Of a DNA stretch of 64,000 nt, positions 13,701 through 24,528 are shown piece after piece. Made by a program: the position numbers and the translations under genes. Within the stretch, counting starts at the first letter, position 1, and each line of letters begins with the position of its first letter. The stretch spans positions 1,674,001 through 1,738,000 of the forward strand of contig OX387203.1 of the NCBI GenBank assembly GCA_947561715.1, read 5' to 3'. The stretch comes from Ascidia mentula (taxonomy: Eukaryota; Chordata; Ascidiacea; Phlebobranchia; Ascidiidae). The notes beneath the pieces are model-generated. The model saw only the letters and a program-made list of their open reading frames with translations. It searched no databases and was not told the DNA's origin.

Positions 13701-14618
13701 CGCTTGAAGATATTCTAGCATTTCGCTCAAGGGCCTAATGAGCTCTGTTTTCCACGGTCGTCCTGGCGTCTCTGGTCGACCAATGGGAAGCTTACACGCG
13801 TAAGGAACCAACCCGTCAAAACACAAGCCACGAGGGGTGTAAGCATCGTAAAACCAGTCGTACCTTTTGTCCATATAGTTGTTTAAGTAGGGCAGGTTCA
13901 TTATTGCAACCATGGTTTCGCTCATGTTGACTATGATAAGTTGAAATATAACTGAAACCCAACGAAAATACTCTAAAGTGTTGTCCCCATTTACACCTTC
14001 CTCGAGAACAATAATGTTTTCAAAGTCAGAGTATGGTGTGATTTCCTTTCTTGCCAAAGACCCCATTCCAACCAACACATAACGACAAGGTGGGGTACCC
14101 ATAATTTCTACACAGCGGCCCATTATGTCCTTCATAATCGCTGTAAAATCAGATGCTATCTTTTTCTGTAGAGATTTTATTACTTTGATCTTCTCTTGGG
14201 CCAAACATTCAAACACGACGTCGTCACAGCTCGGAATTGGACGAATTTTTTCTAAAGCTTGTCGTACATCTTCCCTGATGATGTTCACTTTCTGAAAGTA
14301 GGGTTTCCATTCTTCAGTGAGGTCACAGTCCCTTTGTGAAGCTTTCGCAAGCTTTAAAACATGGTTACATAGCTCTTTGAGTTCTTTAATGCCGTCGGTA
14401 TTAACAGTAATATTTCTCACAAGCGCTGCATTGAGCAGTACGCCACTTCGTATCAATGCAACCTTATCGGGGCTACGCTGTCTATAGAGTTTTCCAAGTT
14501 CATAAAAAATCTTTGAGCTTTTACCAATGTCAGTTTCTCTGCCCCTTTCGTCACAGCTCGACCTTAATTCGTCACATAGCGTTTTCTCCGACGCATCAAA
14601 TTTATCCAGTGACTCCAT
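10743..14618 (-). CDS. NTase-TPR protein A, full length, single exon
   Basis: A 1291-residue open frame with no intron. Residues about 150-330 form a polymerase-beta-superfamily nucleotidyltransferase of the GlnD/DUF294 kind: G-S at 186-187, then D198-F199-E200, matching hG[GS]x(9-13)Dh[DE]h, in the run MGSLARKEITPYSDFE. From about residue 550 to the end there are roughly a dozen TPR-like helical repeats (for example LLLGQCYKEIGLHSYAVMSY), a protein-binding solenoid. The catalytic residues are kept, so it could transfer a nucleotidyl group to a protein or small molecule; the substrate is unknown. It converges with the protease homologue, whose 3' end is about 780 bases away. Unit B holds a truncated sister. 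The start M is the first of the frame and aligns with the N-termini of genes C-E. A cGAS-like role is less likely, because that family has different motif spacing. Confidence 0.85.
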   Translation of the reverse strand: MESLDKFDASEKTLCDELRSSCDERGRETDIGKSSKIFYELGKLYRQRSPDKVALIRSGVLLNAALVRNITVNTDGIKELKELCNHVLKLAKASQRDCDLTEEWKPYFQKVNIIREDVRQALEKIRPIPSCDDVVFECLAQEKIKVIKSLQKKIASDFTAIMKDIMGRCVEIMGTPPCRYVLVGMGSLARKEITPYSDFENIIVLEEGVNGDNTLEYFRWVSVIFQLIIVNMSETMVAIMNLPYLNNYMDKRYDWFYDAYTPRGLCFDGLVPYACKLPIGRPETPGRPWKTELIRPLSEMLEYLQADVDLKNGYHLGDMLTKVCYVAGDFELYKRFEQGVVEYVSQEVVDHDYQPSRFTPILQKHPFHWQVHEDVRTFNPILNSDALIENAQLNMKRMIYRAATLSVAELSRFHKVYGTSSFAQVKALHKHGFIGKTTESDMLFALAVACEVRLRVYSKHRSLRDVILNTIDGGTTQVEKLMGSGGYVRYFETVTRVQQIVLKEVCDRTIPQLENYGPFREAMWHAIMQNFSKAIQTIETVEKSHEKSQLENILTPEVYHLWGYCYYKIQQPDRGLPFFALAYNKAKTKEYPFVYQIDCQLYIGKCMLCSNSETLKSEFYFRSILNDIESYKGNDRLDRHYAECHLWLGKASFDAKNFESSHTHYREAVSMFKYLKLGREKEEAENGATNALRELKSCSDIPPREIENRLTVNQNETRQFQLAKDSVLLAEKIFHTGYAYSLVMKIVKKNRKTLEKGDNTGVLVSLCNLLLGQCYKEIGLHSYAVMSYEKELNKRRKNSKNEIGDENVANMFVTIGMCCIHNRSLDQTGENLAQAKAIFTFTGNIERVAECEMWLGIYCWKADQVCRALTHFQSEFHIRKMMTPSGETSKCAASCFNVGKCFHELQNTSEAIHFLKTAEGLYADLLDITQLCVCKSLLGNVYFNTMECFEEALSYYQVEYDLRSAVLKDDDKNEDFAVCCQNLGRSYFKLNLYKDATQYTLQALSIFRNIKDLNSALASEAFLGKIAWESIDYEAGIEHFGNEFRIRHGIMDTDEELRLIAACAQNLALCYACVDKSDRAFDYLLFAKTVYKDMGFTTHLPDIEMLLGNIKLHQGMNGEAFEFYFNELKLRNKPIVTLTESIAIARCLCHMGCSVGKEDSGKALDYFSSAKSIYLGANLEQKAAECEHFSGETLFENQNLSEAKVCFKRELQILDRIKRDGNNVVVDLADCHKELGRCYIALNKLVKALENFEVAKKIYLELMKDEEVTKINDLIASVTVLNITDHHAAAT

Positions 14619-15492
14619 GATAATACAAGCTGCCTACTGAATCCTATACAACAGTGTGTATTTTGGGCATTCCTTGCCCAAACATCTGGTCAAAACTGTA
14701 CAAAGGCTTAAAATTAACAATGTTGCATGCTGCAAAATATTCTACAAACGCGAACGCAATTTAAAGTTAAGCTTACGTGTTTAACCTAGCCCTCATATAT
14801 GCACCTACGCCAGGAAAATGTTTGCCGGTGCGTAGGCTGTAATCACCTCACTGCAATGCGGAACTGTTCGTATTGAGCGTAATGGTATGACAGCCATCGA
14901 CGGCAGGAAATTCACTGTAGGCGTATATTATGATTGTCTGCATTTAACTCATTAAAGAAAACACAAGTATGTTAGTAATATGATATAATCAGCATTCGAC
15001 GCGTTTGAATCGCAAGTCTGCGGTCAAAGCAACCAATGTGTTATAACCTGGTTAATTTGTCACATGCAAACTTAGTCTTGTGTTGGCAACTTTGCCTATT
15101 TTCTATGTTAGGCTACTTTAATATTAGGTCGCTGAACAATGGTTTGTTATACCATCCTAGCAAAATATCCCTCAACGCATCATAGATGCCTTTGGCAGAC
15201 AGAACAAATTTGACAAAGGCCAGTCTGGTGTCGTGTTGCCGTTTCGGAATGTTTGTCTCGGGTGGAACCCAGTCAAGCGTTTAGGAGAAATTATGGTGTT
15301 ATAATGTTGCAAATAAACACCTCTGGATTTTGGGATTCGACAAACTGTTGCAGCATTACTTTCCTATTTGTTTGAATAAAAAAAGGATTGCTCTAAATTC
15401 CGCATCATGTTGCTTAATTTATTTCATCCCTAAGTACTCTGCCCTCATCCGCTGTTTCAAGCGCGCGCAAAGACGATTTGTTAAATTTTATT
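14619..15492. other. Upstream region of NTase-TPR A; no gene seen
   Basis: Noncoding, repeated almost base for base at 36341-37214. It should contain the minus-strand promoter of gene A and the 3' flank of the remnant second gene. No open frame of note is conserved between the two copies. Confidence 0.6.
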
Positions 15493-16681
15493 GGGCAACA
15501 CTAAAAGGAGGGACGGAGGGAAGGAGGGACGGAGGGACGATGTACACTAAAGGGAGGGACGGAGGAAAATTGCACCCCTAAGGGAGGGAAACAGTCAGAA
15601 GACACAATAAAACATAAATACAAGTGCAAACAGGGCTGAAACCGTAAAATCATACATAAGAAAGGATAACAATTGTGGAGGGAAAGATTTGTTGACCATT
15701 ATGACCGAATATACTACAAAGTACATGCAGCAAACAATGTACAGGCGCTTATGGAGGGAAGGATTTGTCGCACAATTCGACGGAGGGAAGAATTTGTTAA
15801 ACATTGTGACCGAATATACTACAAAGAACATGCAATAATCAATGTACAGGCGCTTATGGAGGGAAGGATTTGTCGCAGAATTTAACGGAGGGAAGAATTT
15901 GTCGCACAATTCGATGGAGGGAAGAATTTGTTCACCATTGTGACCGAATATACTACAAAGTACATGCAGCAAACAATGTACAGGCGCTTATGGAGGGAAG
16001 GATTTGTCGCAGAATTTAACGGAGGGAAGAATTTGTCGCACAATTCGATGGAGGGAAGAATTTGTTGACCATTGTGACCGAATATACTACAAAGTACATG
16101 CAATAAACAATGTACAGGCACTTATGAACAAATTCTTCCCTCCGTCGAATTGTGCGACAAATCCTTCCCTCCATTAAATTGTGCGACAAATCCTTCCCTC
16201 CATCAAATTGTGCGACAAATCCTTCCCTCCGTCGAATTGTGCGACAAATCTTTCCCTCCGTTAAATTCTGCGACAAATCCTTCCCTCCATAAGCGCCTGT
16301 ACATTGTTGCTGCATGTACTTTGTAGTATATTCGGTCATAATGGTCAACAAATTCTTCCCTCCGTGGAATTGTGCGACAAATCCTTCCCTCCGTTAAATT
16401 CTGCGACAAATCCTTCCCTCCATAAGCGCCTGTACATTGTTTGCTGCATGTACTTTGTAGTATATTCGGTCATAATTGTCAACAAATCTTTCCCTCCACA
16501 ATTGTTATCCTTTCTTATGTATGATTTTACGGTTTCAGCCCTGTTTGCACTTGTATTTATGTTTTATTGTGTCTTCTGACTGTTTCCCTCCCTTAGGGGT
16601 GCAATTTTCCTCCGTCCCTCCCTTTAGTGTACATCGTCCCTCCGTCCCTACTTCCCTCCGTCCCTCCTTTTAGTGTTGCCC
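15493..16681. mobile_element. Foldback/MULE-like non-autonomous DNA transposon, 1189 bases
   Basis: The ends are GGGCAACACTAAAAGGAGGG and its exact reverse complement. A 9-base target duplication, AATTTTATT, flanks it (15484-15492 and 16682-16690). Unit B has the empty site with one AATTTTATT (near 37207-37215), so the insertion followed the duplication. Almost the whole element is one giant inverted repeat with arms near 590 bases. Each arm carries direct repeats of a block with GGAGGGAAGAATTTGT and ACCGAATATACTACAAAGTA. It encodes no transposase. The 9-base duplication fits the Mutator-like superfamily, but assignment by target length alone is tentative. Confidence 0.85.
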
Positions 16682-17120
16682 AATTTTATTGTGGATTTTG
16701 TTATGATCAGAAATTGTAACGTCATGACTTGGACAATTATTTACATACAAGTATCAATCAAAGACTGACATTATGTACTTCATAAAATGTCACTGGAGTG
16801 ACATGTAATTCACAAAACAGGTATTAAGTACTTTTTATTGATTCGTTTTTAATTATGAAACTGGCAAAAGACATGTTAAATTAAGCAAAATACAGTTAAA
16901 AATTTTTTTTTAGTGAAATCTGTAAAAATACAAAATCAGGTTGTGTTTAATTGCATATGTTACAATATGTTCATTTTCCATGACTTTAAAATTGTCTTTG
17001 GTTTTAAAATATATGTCATACTAAATGGTCTTAATTTTTTCACTTGTACGTTGGTTGTTTGCCACACAAAATAATTCTGATGTATGGTGATACAAATGTG
17101 GTTGATCAACCATGTACCAA

Positions 17121-18117
17121 TCATTTCTCAACCAAAAATTGTGACTGACAGCATTTAATCCATGCTTCGCACTCTTCCACCTTCTGTTTGGATTCAGGAC
17201 TTTGAACTCCTTTCCATGTTAGTTTTGCAAGTTTAAATTTGTTTGCTGCTTCCTCATGGTCAAGAAATCTCATATAGCAGAGGCCAATATTAAAATAGCA
17301 GTGTGCTGTTTCTGCATTTCCCCCGCTGCATTGTTTTGCTTGATGTAGAAGTTCAAGTTCCCTTTGAAAACTTTGCAGGGCTTCTTTCACTTGGTTCATT
17401 TCAAATTGTGTTTTTCCAATCCATTTTAAACAATTTACACATTTTTGCTGGTGTGGAGCATCAATACTGCTTAGCCATATCGCTTGCGCCTCCTGCAGAT
17501 AATTTAAAGTGATTCTGTGATTACCCAAATGAAAGTGACAGATTGCTATGTTAAATTTGCACTTTGCTATTTTTAACTTTTTGGCTTTGGTGTCCTCCGC
17601 TTCATTTCATACATTGAGTTCTTTTTCAAAAGTCTGTAAAGCTGGTTGATGTTCGTTGTTGGCTATCAAACTTTTACCAGCTTTCTTGAGTTCATTGGCC
17701 CGCTCCTGAATTTTGACAGAGTTTGAAAAGCTTTTTCGGATGCTTGTTGCCATTTTAAAGTTATCCAAAGCTTCTTTTTGATTTCCAATCTTAACAAAGC
17801 AGCATCCAATATTGTAGTAACATGTAGCTATCTCTTTGTTGGAACTTTCACCTCTTACTTTCTGTTTTCTTTCCTTAAGCTCCATTTCAAAGTGCTTGAG
17901 AGCTTGATTGTACTTTTCCATTTGCAGCAGTATCTTTCCAATGGACATTAAACAATTAGCACTTGTTTCATGCTGTGACTTAAATTTCATTAAGTTTATT
18001 AAAACATATGACATTTTAAATTCTGACATAGCTGCAACATAATTATTTGCCTTTTGCTGATTGATTCCATATTGATAAATCTGTTGTGGTACAAAAGGTA
18101 TTAGGCCTTGCAAATTG
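17121..18117 (-). pseudogene. 3' remnant of second NTase-TPR gene (unit A copy of gene C)
   Basis: This matches the 3' half of exon 2 of gene C (37642-38638) and encodes only TPR repeats. It is cut off at 18117, where unit B begins, so the NTase half and the N-terminal TPRs are absent. It also carries a nonsense change: the Arg codon CGA of gene C reads TGA here (near 17606), a typical CpG decay, splitting the frame into 17121-17528 and 17607 onward. About 13 of 135 residues in the last block differ from gene C, more than between the intact NTase A/B proteins, as expected once constraint is lost. Confidence 0.85.
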
Positions 18118-20956
18118 ACGCTGTGTTTTGTATGTTTGTTGTTTGTCTATTGGTGGAAGAAACCACATCACAAGTTTCCTCCCGGTCCAAGAGGTTTGCC
18201 TGTAGTTGGGGTTGTGCCTTTCCTCTCGAAAAACCCAGCACTGAAAATCAAACAGTGGAGTCTTGATACGTACGGTGACGTCATTCATGTCGGTTAGAAT
18301 GGGTCTGGAAGATGTGGTTGTGCTGAATACTTTCGAAGCAATTAACCAGGTACGTTAAGGGATGGTTAAACAAGGCTTTTGCCATCTAGTGATTGTACGT
18401 GCTGATTGCATGTCAAAATATTACAAAGAAAGAACTCGTTCAGGATGGTGTTTGTATTACTTTTGTGTTAGATTAGCTTGGTATGTGGATTCCACTATTT
18501 TTTGCTTGTTTGAAAATGCCAATTGTCCACAAATCGATTTTGATTTAAGAAATATTATTTTCTATTAAACGGTTACATTGCTTTTGATTTTTGGTTCATC
18601 TATAGTAGCCAACATACTTAGGTACATGTAACCTATGGCCATTTATTACTCCTTTTTACAAAGGCGTTTGTAAAACAAAGCTCTGCATTTTCAAATCGAC
18701 CATGGGTAGAGTTATTCAGTAGAGTTCACGGATTCAAAGGACCTGTGTTAATGAAATATGGAAAGGATTTCAAGTCACAAAAGCAATTTGGATTGAAGTA
18801 CTTGAAAAGGTAATAATATTTCCACAGTTCATATTTTGAATTCCACCAATTGTGCAATGCTAATATCATGCAAGGGAGTAGCAAAGAAAATAGCAAGAAG
18901 TAATCGAAATATCTTGGTGTCAATCACAGCAATTTTGTACACATCCACGTGTATTTGATAGAAAGGGCGTTGGAAAAAAAGCGATGGAAGACATTATTAA
19001 CACATAAACTGACCGATTCGTCAAGTTTCTGAAGGCCAGTGAAGGAAAACCTGTTGACGCTAAGGTAAAAATTCAATTTCGAGACTCAGTAATTTGTAAC
19101 CTTCACGTTGACACAACATTTCCCTTTAACAGGAGCAGTTTTTCTGGCTTGTGTGCAGCATTTTATCTCTGATCGTGATTGGAAGGAGATACGATTACGG
19201 GGATCCAATCTTTAAGTCACTGCTGGATAACATAAGATCATTGTAAGTGATTATGTCCCCATTTCATAGATCTTTTTACCATTTTCCTTTCGCCAAAGTC
19301 ATCAAGGACATTTAGAAAACAAGTATTTGTTGGGTATTATATATTGTTGCTGAGGTGACTGACTTATTTGTTATTTAAAGGTTTAACGACCCGCGGGACG
19401 GCAACAGATTGTCCTCAATACTTCTCTTTGACTTTCTGGTGAACATTCCACCTTTTAATGAAACTTTCGAGAGGTTTAATTTTAAAACTAGATCGCTGCT
19501 AGGTGAGATATTGTAAATATACGTAACATTGCAAAAAAAGTTTTACACCGAACTAAGTTTGTCAGTTTAAAACAGAACTGATTTTAGATGATATATTTAT
19601 AAACATATACCTTGTCAGGCTAGCAAAAGTACAATTCAAAACCCAAAAAAGTTTAGATTTCATTTATTTTTATCCTGTTTGACCTTATAGGTCGCATACG
19701 ACAATTTATCAAGGAGCACCATGAAAAATTTAACCCGGAAAGATTGGGAGACTTCGTGGATGCATACATTTACAAACAGAAGTTTGGGAGACCTAATTCC
19801 TCATTCACAGTGAGATAAACAACCGTAATCTAGAAGACTATATTAAAAATAGCAAAAACTAACAAACTGTCGTTTAATTTTGGACCAAGTACAATAATTT
19901 TTTGGTGAAGTACAAATCGAAATAACTTGGAATAACATGTTGTTTTTGAGGATGAACAACACAAATTTTACTGCAAGGACATATTTCTGGCTGGGGCAGA
20001 CACCACATGTGCCTTGTTATGTTGGCTATTTGTTTATTACCTTAACAACGCTGATTGCAGAAAAGCAATTAGAAGGGAAATACTCCAAACATTCGGTACG
20101 AGATGTTTTGTTGATAAACGCTTACCCACTACGGCCTCGTACAACTCACATGGAAATTAGACTTTAAAAGAACGTTTATATTGTTTTGGCTATCATACTG
20201 TTCATTTTACTCAGCAATCGTCTGAATTATATATAGTCTCCTTCTAAGCGGGAGAGAAAAGGGATCTTCCGCTTACACTTACTGCATAATTAAAAGAAAG
20301 AAAAATACAATTTGCATGTTTGGGGTTTAAATTTTAGCATTTCGTGTACACAGGTACCAATGAAAAGCCCACCATGGAAAGGAAGGTGGAGCTTCCGTTT
20401 ACATGTGCCTTCATACAGGAAGTGATGAGAGTCAAAACCATTTTGCCGATGGGAGCTCAACATGAAACCACGGAAACCACCAAGCTGATGGAATACGTAA
20501 TTCCAAAGGGGACTAAGGTACAGTATGAAATAAATTAAAAAAACAATACGTCGTGTTTCCTAAAAACAATACGTAGCTTGCCGACATCACATTAAAGGTT
20601 ATTTGCACCTTTTTGTTGTAGTTCTACATTTTCTTTGTTTTTAGGTCATTGGTAACCTTGTAGGAGTTCACATGGATCCAACAACGTGGACGAATCCCCA
20701 TTTGTTCAATCCACGAAGGCACATCGACAAAAACGGGAACTTCGTTGCTTCCAATAAAGTGATGCCTTTTGGAGTAGGCTCCCGATACTGCATTGGTGAA
20801 AGTCTTGCAAGAATATAAGTATTCGTCTTTTTCGTTCGCATTTTGCAAAAGTTTGACGTTTCTCCTGCAAATGATTGTCCACCGTCAGTCGACGATGAAG
20901 TTTTTTCCATCGTGCTTGCACCAAAAACTTGTGAAATAATTTTAACAAGTCGTTGA
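18118..20956 (+). pseudogene. Cytochrome P450, CYP2-like, nearly full set of exons but disabled (unit B)
   Basis: Nine exons: 18118-18349, 18664-18809, 18962-19064, 19133-19242, 19381-19502, 19691-19809, 19951-20095, 20354-20517 and 20645-20956. Exon 1 holds the membrane anchor and the proline hinge PPGPRGLPVVG, exon 7 the I-helix oxygen-binding motif AGADTT, exon 8 the K-helix E-V-M-R, and exon 9 the haem loop FGVGSRYCIG. This order is typical of microsomal CYP2-clan enzymes. Defects: no initiator codon, because the duplication joint cuts exon 1 (in-frame upstream sequence meets a stop before any ATG); a frameshift near 18293 in exon 1; an in-frame TAA in exon 3; and an in-frame TAA at 20816-20818 just after the haem loop, where unit A has GAA. 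It is a dead copy of the parent, whose true 5' end must lie left of the window. Confidence 0.88.
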
Positions 20957-22900
20957 ATGGGAATTTGCCAACAATATACTCAAACAAATGAAACAGTAAG
21001 GTTTCACGTGTGTCTTGGTTAAAAGTGTTTAAATTAAAGTATAGTCGACTGCTTACTCCGGTTAACTGTGTTCAATCAGTCTGAATCAAATGCTGGGCAT
21101 GAACCTGATGCCGCAATTTGTTCACATACGTCACATGACCAAAAAATGCGTTTGTTTGCGGAAACATAGTGACATTGACTTGCGGAAGCACAATAAAGGA
21201 AGTAAGCATTCTTCTCACTCTTAAACATTTTACTTTTATTTAAACACTTCAAAGTACGAATCTTCATTGAAAATTTTTCCCAGATTACAATACACCCCAT
21301 AATGCACATGCCGTCTGCTAGAAAAATTATTTTTTGCTAGACTCTGTTTATGGAAGAGCTTCGGTTCGCCACAACAGATGTTTCAATGTAAAAAAAACGT
21401 TCCTAAGAAAAACATTTTGTTGAAACAGATGTCCGCTTGTCGGTGGTTTGTTTGACTACATAAAATTTTATGTGGAGCTTTGACCCAAAGTTTTTCTGGT
21501 AAAATCCAGTTTATAGTAGGACGCGGTTTTTCTATGCCAGATGTGTTTTTTGAAAAGGCCCATTGTGAAATCTTGAACCATGACCAGCTTCGGTTTGCAC
21601 ATGAAAATTTGATAGTCTGCAAATACCTTGAGGTAATTCCTTCTACTCGGCCATAAAATAAAACTGCCAACGACATTAGACAGTGAACAGACCATTGTGA
21701 AAGCTGGGTATTTGAAGCATTCCATACAAGTGGCACTCATTTGCTGTCGTTGAGCCTTGTGTCCCACTGTGTTTGCCAACTTTTCGATCCATTTCATTAT
21801 TAAACAACTTTCGTTTTCGCATCGTAACATTTCCGTAAATTGCATTTGTTCTGTGACAACATAAACCAAGGCAATAACCGAAATTTTTAATTGTTTCCAA
21901 TGAAGCATTAAATTTTATGACTCTTTGTATGTGACCAGTTTATGTTTGTGGACGGTTTACAGTGTTTTTCAAAAGGAGCATTAACCCTTACAAACATAAA
22001 TTATCTAAGACGTTTGTGGTTAAGTACGCTGGACCTCAATGTCGACCAGTGTGGATTTGTCGTAGGTTAAAATTGATTGAAAATTCGTTGCTTTACAAAT
22101 AGGATGTCCTGAAGTATCAGGTTATCGAAAATGTATTCCATGTTCAGGGTTGTTATGATAAATATTGAAATTTAGCAGTTCATGCATCATGTTCAATTAC
22201 ATACAGTTTAATTTCTGACACTATCTTTTGTTCATGTACAGAACTGAAACCCAACTTTGCAGGAGTGCAAAGATGTCATGAAATAAACCAATGAATGAAT
22301 TGCATGTAAACAGGCTTGACAAATTAATCTGAACAGAAGCTGTTGGTTATCAAAACTATGACATTGGTTTTGCTGCAGCTAGACGGCCTAGAGCACTGTA
22401 GCACCTTCTTAGATTATTCTGCTCCTCGACTACAATATTTTCATCACGTATAAGCATATTAATTAGCGGAGTTACCGAAAAAAACAGGCATTTCTTTTTT
22501 TTGCATTCTGAATTTCAGTTGAAGTTAGAAAGGTGTTTGCATTTTGTCGCTGTTTTCTTTGCCGGCGCGTGGCAATATCAGCCGATGGCAATTGGCAACA
22601 TCGATCAAGTTGGAATGAAATTAAGCTTCTGTGTTCTTTATTTGATGCAGTTTGATGTTACCAAGACGATCTTGCCTGCAAAACTGCCAACCAACGAAAT
22701 TTACTTTGTTGAGATTGTTCAGTTCGTTTCCACAATATCTGCAAACCAAGTTTGATTTTTGTTCCGTGCTGTAAACAATAGACTACCAAGTTTTTTGGTT
22801 CGGGCGCACACAGTGACCGCGCCATTTTCAGTCAAATTATGAGCGTACTCAAGGAATTTGCTCCTTGGCTATAATGCTGCTGGCACTTAGGCCAGTGACC

Positions 22901-23276
22901 CCGTACGTTACTTTACAACTTAACAACCAAAAGATTATTTCAAACCTGCATCTGTAGGAATGTTGGAACCTCTTCATGTATGAACCTGCCGTACGTTACT
23001 TTACAACTTAACAACCAAAAGATTATTTCAAACCTGCATCTGTAGGAATGTTGGAACCTCTTCATGTATGAACAAGCCGTACGTTACTTTACAACTTAAC
23101 AACCAAAAGATTATTTCAAACCTGCATCTGTAGGAATGTTGGAACCTCTTCATGTATGAACCTGCCGTACGTTACTTTACAACTTAACAACCAAAAGATT
23201 ATTTCAAACCTGCATCTGTAGGAATGTTGGAACCTCTTCATGTCTGAACCTGCCGTACGTTACTTTACAACTTAAC
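22901..23276. repeat. 88-base minisatellite, four full copies and a partial fifth
   Basis: Copies start at 22901, 22989, 23077, 23165 and 23253, each with CCGTACGTTACTTTACAACT. The period is exactly 88 bases and the copies differ at only a few positions. Unit A has one full unit and a partial one (from 2638), so the expansion happened in unit B after the duplication, or a contraction happened in A. Confidence 0.9.
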
Positions 23277-23625
23277 CGCCACAAGAATATGAAGTTTGTA
23301 AAACGATAAAGTTTGTTACGACGATTAAAACTGCATAGTATGGTTAGTTTCCGTGCGACACAGTAGACAGACATGGAATCGTTAATGTCCGCCAAAGTGG
23401 TCCCATGTAAACGCAGTGGAAGGAAATTAAACAATTTCAGTCGTTTGGGAACGTCGTAAAAATTTAATGGTTTTCCATTACGGTAATTTTTTAATGACCA
23501 ATGATGAGCTGAAAAGAAGGGAATCAATACACAAGTTTCACAGTAATATGATTTCCAAAAAATAACATAGCACTTGGGAGTTTGATTTCTTTCACAAATT
23601 CTGGGCAAGTTTCTTTATTTCAGCT

Positions 23626-23712
23626 GATCGCGTCCTGTTTCATCCACGAAGGCAAATCGACAAGAACGGGAATTTCTTTGCTTTCAATAAAGTGCTTCCA
23701 GCCTATGGTTAA
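23626..23712 (+). pseudogene. Short P450 exon relic
   Basis: An isolated piece of a P450 terminal exon, read as FHPRRQIDKNGNFFAFNKVL, preceded by a plausible acceptor at 23621-23623 and ended by a stop before the haem loop. It corresponds to the FNPRRHIDKNG region of the P450 copies in the window but is more diverged, so it is an older fragment. The equivalent stretch is missing from unit A. Confidence 0.7.
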
Positions 23713-24528
23713 GCCTGTAACCTTATGTTCTGCCTATTATTAAATTTCAATTCTAAACAACAACACCTTGTGAGTCGATTGTGACAAACCAGTAAAAGTG
23801 ATTTGAATCATTTTTTTTATCTTCGCAACCTAATAGCTTACGGCCGTTACACTTCAAAATATTTGAATATACTGAATAAAAGCAAACCTAAGTCATTTAT
23901 CTTTCTGTTGTTTTTGATATATAAATATTTCGCCTACAATCTTCATTATCGCAAAAAACAACGCGGTTTGAAACAAAACAAGTAAAACAATACAATCTTG
24001 TAATTGCGTCACACGTTTTTTTTTGTTTTTATTATTATTTGACGAAAATCAGACGACAGTCCGAAAACTGAAAAAGGCCCTTTGTCGTTGGGGATTATAT
24101 TTTTTCCTTGGCAATACTGTCAATGACATAAGATTGTGGCCTAGGTGTTGTGTCGCGGTGTGTTACAACGTAGGGAGTTTGAGGAATTTCCTCCCGTACT
24201 AATGTCGTTGAAATGGTCTTTGTGTGGAGACATTCTTAAACGAATTGTTCCCACTCCTCGGTCATAAAAGTAAATGTTTGACGTGAACTCGTGATCATAA
24301 AAATTAACGCTGTTTGCAAATGAATAAAACAGGATCTGTCCATGTCAATTCCGGCATTTGGGGATTTGCAAGCTGTAGGAAATACAAGCACGTTAGGATG
24401 TCACAAATAAAGTTTTTGGGAGCAACGTAGAGAGATCAGTTAGTTGAACTTGTATACTTTTTAAATATTTACACTGGCTTATTTATATCCACGCATTTAC
24501 CTTCAAATTTAGCAAATCAAAACTAAGA

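Larger units (their letters stand above)
1..18117. repeat. Segmental duplication unit A (left end outside window)
   Basis: This stretch is repeated, in the same order and orientation, at 18118-38638. It holds a P450 tail, a double protease homologue, an NTase-TPR gene and the 3' part of a second NTase-TPR gene. Long exact or near-exact matches run through coding and noncoding sequence alike; over the shared 868 residues the NTase proteins differ at only about a dozen positions by eye. The right boundary is sharp: homology to the second TPR gene stops at 18117 and P450 coding sequence starts at 18118. Differences between the units (transposons, exon loss, deletions) post-date the duplication. 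Confidence 0.9.
20957..24528. other. Intergenic, duplicated; contains minisatellite and P450 relic
   Basis: Spacer between the P450 pseudogene and the unit B protease homologue. It matches 953-3744. Apart from the 88-base tandem repeat and the short P450 exon relic annotated separately, I see nothing that reads as a gene. Open frames of up to 146 codons near 21468-21908 are not kept in unit A. Confidence 0.6.

Noticed and set aside
15595-16579. Several open frames inside the foldback element
   Set aside because: They are mirror images of its repeats on both strands and resemble no protein.
21468-21908. 146-codon minus-strand frame in the unit B spacer
   Set aside because: The matching sequence in unit A does not keep the frame, so there is no sign of coding constraint.
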